Notes: generated from the letters alone by a model not told the origin. Positions 34,332-43,607 are shown, counted from the first letter of the stretch. The stretch is DNA of 64,000 bases from Nocardioides sp. S-1144 (GCF_005954645.2 NZ_CP040695.2:4363649-4427648), one strand, 5' to 3'. Numbers and translations: made by a program.

Positions 34332-35426
34332 GTGGCGCTCACCCTGACCGTCGACGGCGACCGCTGGCGCAGCCACCTGCGCGGCGTCGCCGACGCGAAC
34401 CCCGGCCTGGTGCCGGTCGTCAAGGGCAACGGCTACGGCTTCACGCCGGGCCGGCTGGCCCGCAAGAGCGAGTGGCTCGGCGTCGACACGATCGCGGTCG
34501 GCACCTACGAGGAGCTGCCCGGCGTCGCGTCCCGCTTCGGCGGGTCGCTGCTCGTGCTGACGCCGTGGCGCCCGTTCGTCGCCGACCTGCCCCCCGAGCT
34601 CGCCGGGCGGGTGATCCACACCGTCGGCCGGGTCGAGGACGTCGACGCCCTGCTCACCCGCCAGCCCGGGGCCCGCCTCGTGCTGGAGCTCCTGACGTCG
34701 ATGAAGCGGCACGGCTTCACCGCCCGCGGCCTGTGGGACGCGGCCGAGCACCTGCGCCGGCACCGCTCGGCCCGGCTGGAGGGTGTCGCGCTGCACCTGC
34801 CGCTGGCCCAGGGCTCGCACCTGGGCGAGGTGCGCCGGCTGATGAACGACGCCGTCGGCGCCGGTCTCCAGCACCTCGGGCAGCCCGGTCCGGACGGCCA
34901 GCCCGGCCGGGGCGGCCTCGACACCGTCTGGGTCAGCCACCTCACCGCCGGCGAGCAGGCCGCGCTGCGGACCTCGTACGCCGACTTCACCATCCGGCCC
35001 CGGATGGGCACCGACCTGTGGCTCGGCGACCGCGCGGCCCTGACCGTGACGGCCACCGTGCTCGACGTGCACGAGGTCGAGCGCGGCGACTCCTTCGGCT
35101 ACCGCGGCCGGACCGTCCCGAAGGCCGGCCACCTGCTGGTCGTCAGCGGCGGCACGGCGCACGGGATCGGCCTCGAGGCCCCGACCGGTGACTCCTCGAT
35201 CAAGGCCCGGGCGGCCACGCTGGCGCGCGGCGGCCTGGACGCCGTCGGGTTCGTGCGCTCGCCGTTCTCGATCGACGACAAGCAGCGGCTCTTCGCCGAG
35301 CCGCCGCACATGCAGGCCTCGATGCTGTTCCTGCCGAGCGGCGCGCGGGTGCCCACGGTGGGCGACGAGATCGACGTCCGGGTGCGCTACACCGCGACGA
35401 CGTTCGACCGCATCGTGCTGTCCTGA
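34332..35426 (+). CDS. Alanine racemase-like PLP enzyme
   Basis: 364 residues. The N-terminal PLP barrel has VVKGNGYGF with the cofactor Lys near residue 30. The C-terminal domain includes DFTIRPRMGTDLWLGDRAA and SFGYRGRTVP. It is divergent from canonical Alr (no clear catalytic Tyr block in the usual form), so it may be a paralogue used with the FemX-like enzyme. It is coupled to the upstream gene by a 4-base gap. Its last 40 bases overlap the 3' end of the opposite-strand gene. Confidence 0.78.
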   Translation: MALTLTVDGDRWRSHLRGVADANPGLVPVVKGNGYGFTPGRLARKSEWLGVDTIAVGTYEELPGVASRFGGSLLVLTPWRPFVADLPPELAGRVIHTVGRVEDVDALLTRQPGARLVLELLTSMKRHGFTARGLWDAAEHLRRHRSARLEGVALHLPLAQGSHLGEVRRLMNDAVGAGLQHLGQPGPDGQPGRGGLDTVWVSHLTAGEQAALRTSYADFTIRPRMGTDLWLGDRAALTVTATVLDVHEVERGDSFGYRGRTVPKAGHLLVVSGGTAHGIGLEAPTGDSSIKARAATLARGGLDAVGFVRSPFSIDDKQRLFAEPPHMQASMLFLPSGARVPTVGDEIDVRVRYTATTFDRIVLS

Positions 35427-36823
35427 GCCTCGTCCCCGGAGCGGCCGGACGGCGCCGTCTCGGGGTCCCCGACCGGGTCGGCCTCGGGCCACCACAGGTC
35501 GCGCACCACCACGGCGACCAGCCAGCCGGTACACACGAGCCGGACCACGATGGCGACCCAGTAGAAGCCGGCCGTCTCGCCGCTGCCGGGTGAGAGCAGC
35601 CCGCCCTGCCACCACGACGTCGCGGCGAGGAAGAACACCTCGCCGGCCTGCCAGACCAGCAGGTCGCGCCAGCGTGGGCGGGCCAGCGCGGCGAGCGGCA
35701 GCAGCCAGAGCGCCTGCCGGGGCTCGTAGGCGATGCCGAGCAGCGCGTAGCCGGCGACGAGGAGCAGCGCCACCTGGCTGACCCGGGCCCGGGCCGGCGC
35801 GAGCAGCACCAGCGCGACGACCAGGCCGGTCCACAGGGCGACCAGCAGCCACGAGACGACCAGCCCGACGTCGGTGGCGAGCCCGGCGGTGTCGGCGACG
35901 ATGCGCCACACCGAGCCCTGGTCGGCACCGCGCTCGAACGTCGCCGACCAGGCCCGCTCCCACTGCGCGCGGCCGGTCAGGAACGCCGGGGCGTTGAGGA
36001 CCGCCCAGGTGGCGACGGCCGTGACGGCGCTCGGCAGCACCCACGCCGCGCGGCGCTCGGTGGCGGCGACGAGGAGGAAGGCGGCCAGCACCAGCACCGG
36101 CCAGAAGCCGGCGGCGGCCCCGACGCCGACCAGCGCGCCGGCGAGCACGCCGCGTCCGCGCGACCAGGCCCACAGCGCGCCGGCGACCGCGGCCACCGCG
36201 AGCAGGTCGAAGGAGATCGCCCCGGCCAGCGCCAGCACCGGGGCGGCGGCGAACCCGGCGGCGTCCCACGGACGGCGCCGGTGGACGGCGGCCAGGGCGG
36301 CGGTGGCGAGCATCGCGACGCCGGCGAGCAGGACGGCGTTGACGGCCATGAAGAGCGAGCGCTCGCCGGCGGCGTCGTCGGACTGCGCGACCGCCGTGAC
36401 CGGCTGCCGGTAGCGCTCGGAGACGTCGGGCGAGCCGCTGAGCAGGTACGTGACCCGGGCGGTGGCGTAGGTCCACAGCCCGACCAGCGCGGGCTGGTCG
36501 GTGACGGGGTACCGGTCGCGGGTCGCCTCCTCGCCGGACCACGGCCAGGCCAGCTCGACCAGGCCGGTGCCGGTGTACTCGTCGGCCACCTCGGAGCTGC
36601 AGGCGTGGGTGAAGCGGTCGGCCTCCTGCAGGGACCAGTCGTCCTGGGCGCAGGTGGTCTTGGTGAGCAGCCCCAGGGCGAAGGTCAGCGCGGTGATCGC
36701 CAGCAGGACGCCGAGGACGCTGAACGCCCCGCCGCGGGCGGCGCGCTCCCCGAGCGGTCCGCCGACCGCCCCGCTCATCCCCGCCACGACCGGGTCGTCG
36801 TGGGTCGGGTCGACGTGGGTCAC
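35387..36823 (-). CDS. Glycosyltransferase family 87-like integral membrane protein
   Basis: 478 residues with about ten hydrophobic helices. Features of polyprenyl-phosphate-mannose-dependent enzymes are present: first helix followed by a long extracytoplasmic loop (CAQDDWSLQEADRFTHACSSEV... DEYTGTGLVELAWPW), then DQPALVGLWTYATARV, and later GIAYEPRQALWLLPLAAL. The GTG at 36823 overlaps the PBP stop as GTGA. Its 3' end overlaps the racemase-like gene on the other strand by 40 bases. Probably acts in cell-envelope glycan synthesis. Confidence 0.75.
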   Translation of the reverse strand: MTHVDPTHDDPVVAGMSGAVGGPLGERAARGGAFSVLGVLLAITALTFALGLLTKTTCAQDDWSLQEADRFTHACSSEVADEYTGTGLVELAWPWSGEEATRDRYPVTDQPALVGLWTYATARVTYLLSGSPDVSERYRQPVTAVAQSDDAAGERSLFMAVNAVLLAGVAMLATAALAAVHRRRPWDAAGFAAAPVLALAGAISFDLLAVAAVAGALWAWSRGRGVLAGALVGVGAAAGFWPVLVLAAFLLVAATERRAAWVLPSAVTAVATWAVLNAPAFLTGRAQWERAWSATFERGADQGSVWRIVADTAGLATDVGLVVSWLLVALWTGLVVALVLLAPARARVSQVALLLVAGYALLGIAYEPRQALWLLPLAALARPRWRDLLVWQAGEVFFLAATSWWQGGLLSPGSGETAGFYWVAIVVRLVCTGWLVAVVVRDLWWPEADPVGDPETAPSGRSGDEAQDSTMRSNVVAV

Positions 36824-39243
36824 CGGACGGCGGGGGCCCGACGGGTGCGGGACGGGCGACGCCGCGGGGAGCGGGAGCGCTCGCGCGGGTTGGGCGGACC
36901 CGCCGGGGGGGCCGGGGCCGGCGGCGACGTCGGCGGGGCCGAGGTCTGCGGCGGCTCGGGCGGGGTGGAGGTCTCCGGCGGCTCCGGCGGGCTCGTCGGC
37001 GGGGGCTCCTGGGTCGGCGGGGGCTCCTGCGTCGGCGAGGGGTCCTGGGTCGGCTCCGACGTCGGCGGGTTCGGGTCGATGCTCGGCGTCTTCGGGGGCT
37101 GGCGCGTCGTGGACGGCGCCGGCGGCGGGGTGTACGGCGCGTGGCCGTCCGAGGGCGCCTCGCCGTCGACGAAGGCCGGCTCCGGGAAGTCCTCGGGGTC
37201 GACCCCCTCGAGGTCGCGCTCCATGATCGCCTTCCACGTCTTGGCGGGGTAGTTGCCGCCGAAGTAGCCGTCGACCCCGTCCTCGGAGGAGGGCACCCAG
37301 TCGTCGAGCTGGCCGTTGCCGACGCCGCGGACCATCATCACCGCGGTGGACAGCTGCGGGGTGTAGCCGACGAACCAGGACGACGACACCGCGCCGCCGT
37401 CCTTGGTGGCGGTGCCGGTCTTGCCGGCGATCGGGCGGCCGTCGTCGAGGTTGGCACGGGTGCCGGACCCGGCCTCGGTGACCTGCTGCATCGCGTAGCT
37501 CACGTCGGAGGCGATGTCGGCGCTGATCGCCCGCTCGTCGGTGACCTTGTGCTCGTAGAGCACGTCCCCGGCCTTGTTGACGACCTTCGAGATCACGTGG
37601 ACGTCGGCGGCGACGCCCTCGTTGGCGACCGTGGCGTAGCCGTTGGCCATGTTGATCGGGCTGACGGTCTGGGAGCCGAGGGCGACGCCAGTGACCGGCT
37701 CGAGGCCGGGCGAGGAGGTCGGGATGCCGTAGGCGCCGCGCCGCTTCGCCTTCGCCGGCGGGATCCCCATCGACTCGGCGGTCTCGATGATGCTCTCGGG
37801 GCCGTCGTCCATGGCGATGGTGAGGTCGATGAAGGCGGTGTTGATGGAGTTCTCGGTGGCGCTGGTGAGGGAGACCGCGCTGCCGTAGTCCTCGTCACCC
37901 TGGTTCTCGACCTCGTCGTCGGTGCCCTCGATCTCGTAGGGCGAGTTGCCGTCGAAGGTGTCCTTGAGCGCGAAGCCCTGCTTGAGCCCGGCGGCCACGG
38001 CGAAGGGCTTGAACGTGGACCCGGCCTGGCCGCCCGCGACGGCCCAGTTGAGCTGGGAGTCCAGGAAGTCCTGGCCGGCGTAGAACCCGCGCAGCGCGCC
38101 GGTGCCCGGCTCGACGGTCGCGGCCGCCAGGTGCAGGTCCTTCGCACCCGGGAAGCCCTTCGGCCGGACCTCCTCGACGCCCTCCTCGGCGGCCTTCATC
38201 GCCTTGCTGGTCAGCGTGGTGGTGATCCGCAGGCCGCCGCCGTCGATCTCCTCCTCGGTGAACGGGGCGTCGGTCTCGGCGTTCGTCAGGCCGAGCACCT
38301 GGTTCTTGATGAGGGTCAGCGCGTGCCCGGTCTGGCCGCCGTAGCTGTCCTCGACGTCCTGCTCGGGGAACTTCGGCAGCTTGCGCCGGGCCTGCTCGGC
38401 GTCCTCGTCGGTGATGTAGCCCTCGCTCGCCATCGCGCCGAGGACGTACTCGTAGCGGCCCTTGAGCTCGAGGCGGACGGCCTTGCCGTCGGCGGGGTCG
38501 AGCCCGTTCGGGTTGTTCAGCACGCTGGCCAGCACCGCGGTCTCGCGCAGGGTCAGGTCGGCGGCCTTCTTGTTGAAGTACACGTCGGCGGCCGCCTCGA
38601 TGCCGTAGGCGCCGCGGCCGAAGTAGATGGTGTTGAGGTAGCCGGTGAGGACCTGCTCCTTGGAGTACTCGCGCTGGATCTTCAGCGAGAGGATCGCCTC
38701 CTTGACCTTGCGCTCGTAGCTGCGCTCCTGGGTCAGGTAGAGGATCTTCACGTACTGCTGGGTGATCGTCGAGGCGCCCTGCTGGGAGCCGCCGCTGGCG
38801 TTGTTGAACACCGCGCGCAGGATGCCCTTGGGGTCGATGCCGCTGTTGGTCCAGAACGACTGGTCCTCGGCCGCGACGACGGCGTCCTTGATGTTCTGCG
38901 GCATCTCCTCGTAGGTCAGCGAGTCGCGGAACTGGGTGGCGAAGCGCCCGAGCTCGGTCTCGCCGTCGTCGTAGTAGACGAACGTGGCGTTGGTGAGCAG
39001 CTCGGCGTTCGGCTCGGGGATGTCGGTGGTCTTGTAGAGGTAGATGAAGCCGGCGATGCCGACCAGGGTCAGCACCAGACCGGTGATGAAGCCCCACTTG
39101 ACCACCTTGAGAACCCGGCGCTTCCAGGTCAACGGGGGCCGCGGCTCCGCGTCACGCTCCGCGCGCCGACGGCGGAACCTGCCCAGGAACCCACCCGAAC
39201 CCGACGTCGCCGCGTCGGACCTGCGCTTCCCTGCCACTGTCAC
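36820..39243 (-). CDS. Class A penicillin-binding protein (transglycosylase/transpeptidase)
   Basis: 807 residues. A basic cytoplasmic tail and one transmembrane helix (VVKWGFITGLVLTLVGIAGFIYLY, about 45-70) precede the GT51 domain (AAEDQSFWTNSGIDPKGILRA, QGASTITQQYVKILYL). The transpeptidase domain has SxxK in AGSTFKPF, SxN in ENSINTAF and KTG in AGKTGTATKDG. A Pro/Thr/Glu-rich tail of about 100 residues ends in an Arg-rich stretch encoded just before the next gene. It polymerises and crosslinks peptidoglycan. Operon with the GT87-like gene. Confidence 0.93.
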   Translation of the reverse strand: MTVAGKRRSDAATSGSGGFLGRFRRRRAERDAEPRPPLTWKRRVLKVVKWGFITGLVLTLVGIAGFIYLYKTTDIPEPNAELLTNATFVYYDDGETELGRFATQFRDSLTYEEMPQNIKDAVVAAEDQSFWTNSGIDPKGILRAVFNNASGGSQQGASTITQQYVKILYLTQERSYERKVKEAILSLKIQREYSKEQVLTGYLNTIYFGRGAYGIEAAADVYFNKKAADLTLRETAVLASVLNNPNGLDPADGKAVRLELKGRYEYVLGAMASEGYITDEDAEQARRKLPKFPEQDVEDSYGGQTGHALTLIKNQVLGLTNAETDAPFTEEEIDGGGLRITTTLTSKAMKAAEEGVEEVRPKGFPGAKDLHLAAATVEPGTGALRGFYAGQDFLDSQLNWAVAGGQAGSTFKPFAVAAGLKQGFALKDTFDGNSPYEIEGTDDEVENQGDEDYGSAVSLTSATENSINTAFIDLTIAMDDGPESIIETAESMGIPPAKAKRRGAYGIPTSSPGLEPVTGVALGSQTVSPINMANGYATVANEGVAADVHVISKVVNKAGDVLYEHKVTDERAISADIASDVSYAMQQVTEAGSGTRANLDDGRPIAGKTGTATKDGGAVSSSWFVGYTPQLSTAVMMVRGVGNGQLDDWVPSSEDGVDGYFGGNYPAKTWKAIMERDLEGVDPEDFPEPAFVDGEAPSDGHAPYTPPPAPSTTRQPPKTPSIDPNPPTSEPTQDPSPTQEPPPTQEPPPTSPPEPPETSTPPEPPQTSAPPTSPPAPAPPAGPPNPRERSRSPRRRPSRTRRAPAVR

Positions 39244-39366
39244 CTCATCGCTCGTCTCGGCGCGCCGGCCCTGCCGGCACGATTCATCAGGGTACGCAGG
39301 CGCTGGGGAGGCGTCCCAAAGCCGAGCGTCGCCCGGCGTCCGTCCTCCTCGGCCGGCCCCACCCGC

Positions 39367-39425
39367 GCAATTGCCGCAGATCGCTCAGCTCGTCGCCGCG
39401 AAACTGGCCAGATCGCGGCAATTGC
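39367..39425. repeat. Palindromic element A, downstream of the DUF559 gene
   Basis: GCAATTGCCGC at 39367-39377 and GCGGCAATTGC at 39415-39425 form an 11-bp perfect inverted repeat. Further partial symmetry lies inside (CAGATCG against GATCTGG). It is the same type as element B at 40534-40596. Confidence 0.6.
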
Positions 39426-39493
39426 ACTGCTCCGGCCAGTCTCGGGAACCGCAGGGGCGAGCGGCCGTCCCCGCTCGGTCGACCGGGTCCGCG

Positions 39494-40444
39494 TCAGCCC
39501 GGGAAGTGCTCGCGCCAGGTCTCGTCGATCGCCGGGACGCCGTCCATCCCGCGCTCGACCAGCAGGCGGCGGATGCGCTCCAGCGTGCGCGCGGGGGATC
39601 GGAAGACCCCCTCGGCGGTGACCACCAGGATCCGGTAACCCTCGTCGTCGAGCTCCTCACGTCGATCGAGGTCGCCCTGCCACTGCCTGGTGTCGAAGGC
39701 GTGCTGCCGCCCGTCGTACTCGATGACGAGGCGGATGCCGGGGTAGTACAGGTCGAACCGGCGGCGCAGCGTCCCGTCCTCCCAGAAGGTCCGGTGGTCG
39801 ACCACCGGCTCGGGCAGCCCCGCCAGCACGATCAACATCCGCACCCGCGTCTCCATCGGCGAGTCGACCCCGGCCCGGACGAACAGCGCCGCGGCCAGCG
39901 CCCGCCTGCGGTGGTAGTCGGTGCTGACCTGGCACGCCCGCACGAGCTGCGCCGGCCCCATCCGGCCCCGGCGCACGATCGCGTCGCCCAGGACCACGAG
40001 GTCGACCAGACCCAGGTGGCCGGCGCAGTCGATGAAGGTGGCAACCGGATCGGTCACCCGCACCCCCTGCGCCAGGACGACCCGACGGCGCCGCGTGGTG
40101 ACGTGTGACTTGATCTCCCGGCGGAAGCGGCGGTCCTTCGGCCGGAAGACGGTGACGTGGGCGAATCCCGGGTCGGGCACCGGCAGCCCGAGCAGGATCG
40201 CGGCGGAGCCGTGGCTGGCGCAGGCGTCGGCCGGGTGGATCAGCAGCGCCGCCTTGATGAGGGTCGTCGGGCCGATGGCCGAGGCCAGCACGTGGACCCC
40301 CGGCATCACCTCGGCGAAGCGCTTCTGCCGCACCATCCGCCGCGGGTAGCCCGCCGCGGCCAGCTGCGCGCACGTGAAGGGCTCCCCCAGGTCGAGACCG
40401 GGGTCCGGGTCCGCGTGCTGCCGCAGTGCGCTCACCTCGAGCAC
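39494..40444 (-). CDS. DUF559 (Vsr-like) endonuclease-domain protein with AbiEi-type N-terminal region
   Basis: 316 residues. The N-terminal region (FTCAQLAAAGYPRRMVRQKRFAEVMPGVHVL) resembles the winged-helix and AbiEi-antitoxin-like part of this group. The C-terminus is a DUF559 domain: FDLYYPGIRLVIEYDGRQHAFDTRQWQGDLDRREELDDEGYRILVVTAEGVFRSP, with Asp/Glu residues of a PD-(D/E)XK-type site. The GTG at 40444 is the likeliest of two close starts (40435 is the alternative). It lies between two related palindromic elements. Biological role unknown. Confidence 0.75.
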   Translation of the reverse strand: MLEVSALRQHADPDPGLDLGEPFTCAQLAAAGYPRRMVRQKRFAEVMPGVHVLASAIGPTTLIKAALLIHPADACASHGSAAILLGLPVPDPGFAHVTVFRPKDRRFRREIKSHVTTRRRRVVLAQGVRVTDPVATFIDCAGHLGLVDLVVLGDAIVRRGRMGPAQLVRACQVSTDYHRRRALAAALFVRAGVDSPMETRVRMLIVLAGLPEPVVDHRTFWEDGTLRRRFDLYYPGIRLVIEYDGRQHAFDTRQWQGDLDRREELDDEGYRILVVTAEGVFRSPARTLERIRRLLVERGMDGVPAIDETWREHFPG

Positions 40445-40533
40445 GGTGCCCGATGTACCCGTTCGGGGTTTTCGTCCTCCACAGGCGTCGTCGGGCGTGA
40501 GCTCGCGGGGCGCCATCCCCGACGGCCCAGACC

Positions 40534-40596
40534 GCGCAATTGCCGCGGATCGGCCAGGTCGCGGGCCGGAAATCGAGCCAGCCTCGGCAATTGCGC
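40534..40596. repeat. Palindromic element B, upstream of the DUF559 gene
   Basis: GCGCAATTGCCG at 40534-40545 and CGGCAATTGCGC at 40585-40596 form a 12-bp perfect inverted repeat around about 39 bases. It shares outer arms and size with element A. Confidence 0.6.
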
Positions 40597-40713
40597 GGAT
40601 CTGGCGGCGGAGAGAGGCGAAGGGTGGGACGACGCACGCCGCACGGACGCCGCCCGCCGGGCCGGACGACACCGATCCATCGACACGAACCATCGCTGAT
40701 TCCTATTCACTGG

Positions 40714-40732
40714 ATATATCGCTACGATGCAT
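40714..40732 (+). promoter_or_regulatory. PadR operator candidate over the -10 element
   Basis: ATATATCG-CTA-CGATGCAT is a dyad with 6 of 8 pairs. It covers the -10 TACGAT (40723-40728), which ends 7 bases before the PadR ATG at 40736. Autoregulation is likely. Confidence 0.45.
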
Positions 40733-40735
40733 CGC

Positions 40736-41311
40736 ATGGCACGACGCGGAGAGTCCATCGAGCTGGCCGTCCTCGGTCTGCTGCACGAGGGGCCGATGCA
40801 CGGGTACGAGCTGCGCAAGCGGCTCAACCTGATGCTCGGGTGGGGGCGGGTGCTGTCGTACGGCTCGCTCTACCCGACGCTGAAGAAGATGCTGCGCGGC
40901 ACGCTGATCGAGGAGCTCCCGCCGGAGATGACTCCGGTCTCGCGGCGTCCGAAGATCGTCTACCAGGTCACCCCGGCCGGGACGGCGGAGTTCGAGCGCC
41001 TGATGTCCGACGTCGGTCCGGCCGCGTGGGAGGACGACGACTTCGGCATCCGGTTCGCGTTCTTCGGCCGCGCCGACATGGAGATCCGGCTGCGGGTCCT
41101 CGAGGGCCGGCGCACCCGGCTGCAGGAGCGACTCGACCGCGTGCAGTCGCAGCTGTCGATGACCGAGGCGGAGGTCGACCGGTACTCGGCCGAGCTCCAG
41201 CGCCACGGCGTCGAGTCCGCCCAGCGCGAGGTCCAGTGGCTCTCCGACCTCATCAACGCCGAGCGCAACCAGCAGCAGCACGGCCCGGCGGCACCGCCGG
41301 CCACCCCGTAG
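40736..41311 (+). CDS. PadR family transcriptional regulator
   Basis: 191 residues. The winged helix ESIELAVLGLLHEGPMHGYELRKRLNL...SYGSLYPTLKKML is characteristic, as is YQVTPAGTAEFERL at the wing. A C-terminal coiled-coil dimerisation helix follows. The ATG at 40736 is preferred to the one at 40727, which lies inside the -10 element. It directly precedes inositol-3-phosphate synthase by 67 bases. This linkage is conserved in actinobacteria and suggests it controls inositol synthesis. Confidence 0.9.
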   Translation: MARRGESIELAVLGLLHEGPMHGYELRKRLNLMLGWGRVLSYGSLYPTLKKMLRGTLIEELPPEMTPVSRRPKIVYQVTPAGTAEFERLMSDVGPAAWEDDDFGIRFAFFGRADMEIRLRVLEGRRTRLQERLDRVQSQLSMTEAEVDRYSAELQRHGVESAQREVQWLSDLINAERNQQQHGPAAPPATP

Positions 41312-41378
41312 CACCATCCGAAGCACCACCCCGACGGTCCCGCCCGGGACCACCAGCAGCTCCATGAAAGGTATCCCG

Positions 41379-42464
41379 ATGGGTTCGGTTCGAGTAGCAA
41401 TCGTCGGAGTCGGCAACTGCGCCAGCTCCCTCGTCCAGGGCGTCCACTACTACCGCGACGCCGACGCGAGCGCGACGGTCCCCGGGCTGATGCACGTGGC
41501 CTTCGGCGACTACCACGTCTCCGACGTCGAGTTCGTCGCCGCCTTCGACGTCGACGACAAGAAGGTCGGCAAGGACCTCTCCGAGGCCATCAACGCCTCC
41601 GAGAACAACACGATCAAGATCGCCGACGTCCCGACCCTGGGCCTCGACGTGCTGCGCGGCCCGACCCTCGACGGCCTCGGCAAGTACTACCGCCAGACCA
41701 TCGAGGAGTCCGGCGCAGAGCCCGTCGACGTCGTGCAGGTCCTCAAGGACCGCCAGGTCGACGTCATGGTGTCCTACCTCCCGGTGGGCTCCGAGGAGGC
41801 CGACAAGTTCTACGCCCAGTGCGCCATCGACGCCGGCGTCGGCTTCGTCAACGCCCTGCCCGTCTTCATCGCCTCCGACCCCACCTGGGCCAAGAAGTTC
41901 GAGGACGCCGGCGTCCCGATCGTCGGCGACGACATCAAGAGCCAGGTCGGTGCCACCATCACCCACCGCGTGATGGCGAAGCTGTTCGAGGACCGCGGCG
42001 TGGTGCTCGACCGCACCTACCAGCTCAACGTCGGCGGCAACATGGACTTCAAGAACATGCTCGAGCGCGAGCGCCTGGAGTCCAAGAAGATCTCCAAGAC
42101 CCAGGCCGTCACCTCGAACCTGACCGGCGAGCTCGCCGGCAAGGTCGACAGCCGCAACGTGCACATCGGCCCCTCCGACTACGTCGCCTGGCTCGACGAC
42201 CGCAAGTGGGCCTACGTGCGCCTCGAGGGTCGCGCCTTCGGTGACGCCCCGCTCAACCTCGAGTACAAGCTCGAGGTCTGGGACTCGCCGAACTCGGCCG
42301 GCATCATCATCGACGCCCTGCGCGCCTGCAAGATCGCCATGGACCGCGGCATCGGCGGCCCGATCATCAGCGCCTCGTCGTACCTGATGAAGAGCCCGCC
42401 GGTGCAGCTGCCCGACGACGAGGGCCGCGCCCGCGTCGAGGCCTTCATCGCCGGCACCGAGTGA
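41379..42464 (+). CDS. ino1: Inositol-3-phosphate synthase
   Basis: 361 residues, the usual actinobacterial length. It begins SVRVAIVGVGNCASSLVQGV (NAD-binding glycines). Conserved blocks include VMVSYLPVGSEEADKFYA, GDDIKSQVGATITHR, NVGGNMDFKNML, SKTQAVTSN and HIGPSDYVAWLDD. It converts glucose 6-phosphate to inositol 3-phosphate, feeding mycothiol and phosphatidylinositol synthesis. The ATG at 41379 follows AAAGG and is chosen over an ATG at 41364. Follows padR. Confidence 0.95.
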   Translation: MGSVRVAIVGVGNCASSLVQGVHYYRDADASATVPGLMHVAFGDYHVSDVEFVAAFDVDDKKVGKDLSEAINASENNTIKIADVPTLGLDVLRGPTLDGLGKYYRQTIEESGAEPVDVVQVLKDRQVDVMVSYLPVGSEEADKFYAQCAIDAGVGFVNALPVFIASDPTWAKKFEDAGVPIVGDDIKSQVGATITHRVMAKLFEDRGVVLDRTYQLNVGGNMDFKNMLERERLESKKISKTQAVTSNLTGELAGKVDSRNVHIGPSDYVAWLDDRKWAYVRLEGRAFGDAPLNLEYKLEVWDSPNSAGIIIDALRACKIAMDRGIGGPIISASSYLMKSPPVQLPDDEGRARVEAFIAGTE

Positions 42465-42487
42465 CCTGATCCACCTGCACCACCGCC

Positions 42488-42523
42488 GGAGGGCGGGCGT
42501 CCCGACCGGGACGCCCGCCCTCC
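42488..42523. terminator. Bidirectional terminator between ino1 and the MerR-PP2C gene
   Basis: A 16-bp perfect stem, GGAGGGCGGGCGTCCC and its complement, with a GACC loop. It lies between the convergent stops at 42464 and 42531. Confidence 0.7.
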
Positions 42524-42530
42524 TGGCGTC

Positions 42531-43607
42531 TCACACGTCGACGACGACGACCGCGTAGTTGTCGTCGGCCCCGGCCTCCAGGACGGCGGCCTCGACCGCC
42601 GCCGCGACCTCGTCCGGTCCGGTCCCGGCCACGAGCAGGTCGGCCAGGGCGGCCGGGGCGAGCCGGCCGTGGACGCCGTCGGTGGTGAGCACGACCCGGT
42701 CGCCGGGGCGCAGCGCGTGGACGCCGAGGTCGGGCTGGTAGGCGCCGTCGACGGCGATCGCCCGGTTCAGCTGCACCCGCCGCTCGTCGAGGCGGGCCTC
42801 CTCGGCGGTGAGCCGGCCCTCGTCGACGAGGGTCTGGACGACGGTGTGGTCGCGGGTCAGCCGCTCCTGCCGTCCGTCGCGGACCAGGTGCGCGCGGGAG
42901 TCGCCGACGTGGGCCAGCACCGCCTGGTCGCCGGTGACGACGACGGCGGTGAGGGTGCAGCCGGCGCCCGGCCGGTCGGCGTACCGCTCGGCCACGAGGG
43001 CGGCGGCCGCGGTGACGGCGGCGTCGAGGGCCGCGACCGGGTCGCCGGTGCGCTCGACCTCCGCGAGCCGGGCGACGACGACGGCGCTGAGGCCGTCGGC
43101 GGCCTCGCCGATCCCGTCGGCGACGGCGTAGACCCCGTCGCCGACGAGGACGGCGTCCTCCTGGGTGCGGCGGGCGCCGATGCCGTCCCGGGCGGCGGCG
43201 CGAGGGTGGGTGAGGGAGGTGGTGCCGTGGGTGGGGTTCATGGGGTGCTCCTCGGTGCTCAGTGCTGCCACGACGTCGGCGACCAGCGCCCCCGCCGACG
43301 CGGTGTCGGCCTCGACCTGGCGCCAGTACGACGTCAGCTCGGCCGCCGCCGCGCGCGGGGCGCGCTCGACCAGGTCGGCCACGACGCGGATCCGCGCCAG
43401 CGGCACGCCCGCCAGCCGGAGCCGCGCCACCAGCCGGGCCCGGTCGAGCTGGTCGACGGCGTAGCGCCGGTAGCCGGTCACCGGGTCGACGTCGACCGGC
43501 ACCAGCAGCCCCGAGTCGTCGTAGAGCCGCAGCGCCTTGGCGCTCAGCCCGCTCGCGCGGGCCACGTCGCCGATGGTCATCAGCCGGTCGCCGGTCGGGT
43601 CGGTCAC
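42531..43607 (-). CDS. MerR family regulator fused to a PP2C-type protein phosphatase domain
   Basis: 358 residues. The N-terminal MerR domain (RLMTIGDVARASGLSAKALRLYDDSGLLVPVDVDPVTGYRRY, residues about 8-50) is followed by the antiparallel helix. From about residue 135 a PP2C phosphatase domain follows (RRTQEDAVLV, YAVADGIGEAADG, HVGDSRAHLVRDG, VLTTDGVHG, GADDNYAVVVV), with the metal-binding aspartates present. The GTG has GAGGAG upstream. It may sense or remove phosphate from Ser/Thr kinase targets, linking signalling to its own promoter. Confidence 0.87.
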   Translation of the reverse strand: MTDPTGDRLMTIGDVARASGLSAKALRLYDDSGLLVPVDVDPVTGYRRYAVDQLDRARLVARLRLAGVPLARIRVVADLVERAPRAAAAELTSYWRQVEADTASAGALVADVVAALSTEEHPMNPTHGTTSLTHPRAAARDGIGARRTQEDAVLVGDGVYAVADGIGEAADGLSAVVVARLAEVERTGDPVAALDAAVTAAAALVAERYADRPGAGCTLTAVVVTGDQAVLAHVGDSRAHLVRDGRQERLTRDHTVVQTLVDEGRLTAEEARLDERRVQLNRAIAVDGAYQPDLGVHALRPGDRVVLTTDGVHGRLAPAALADLLVAGTGPDEVAAAVEAAVLEAGADDNYAVVVVDV

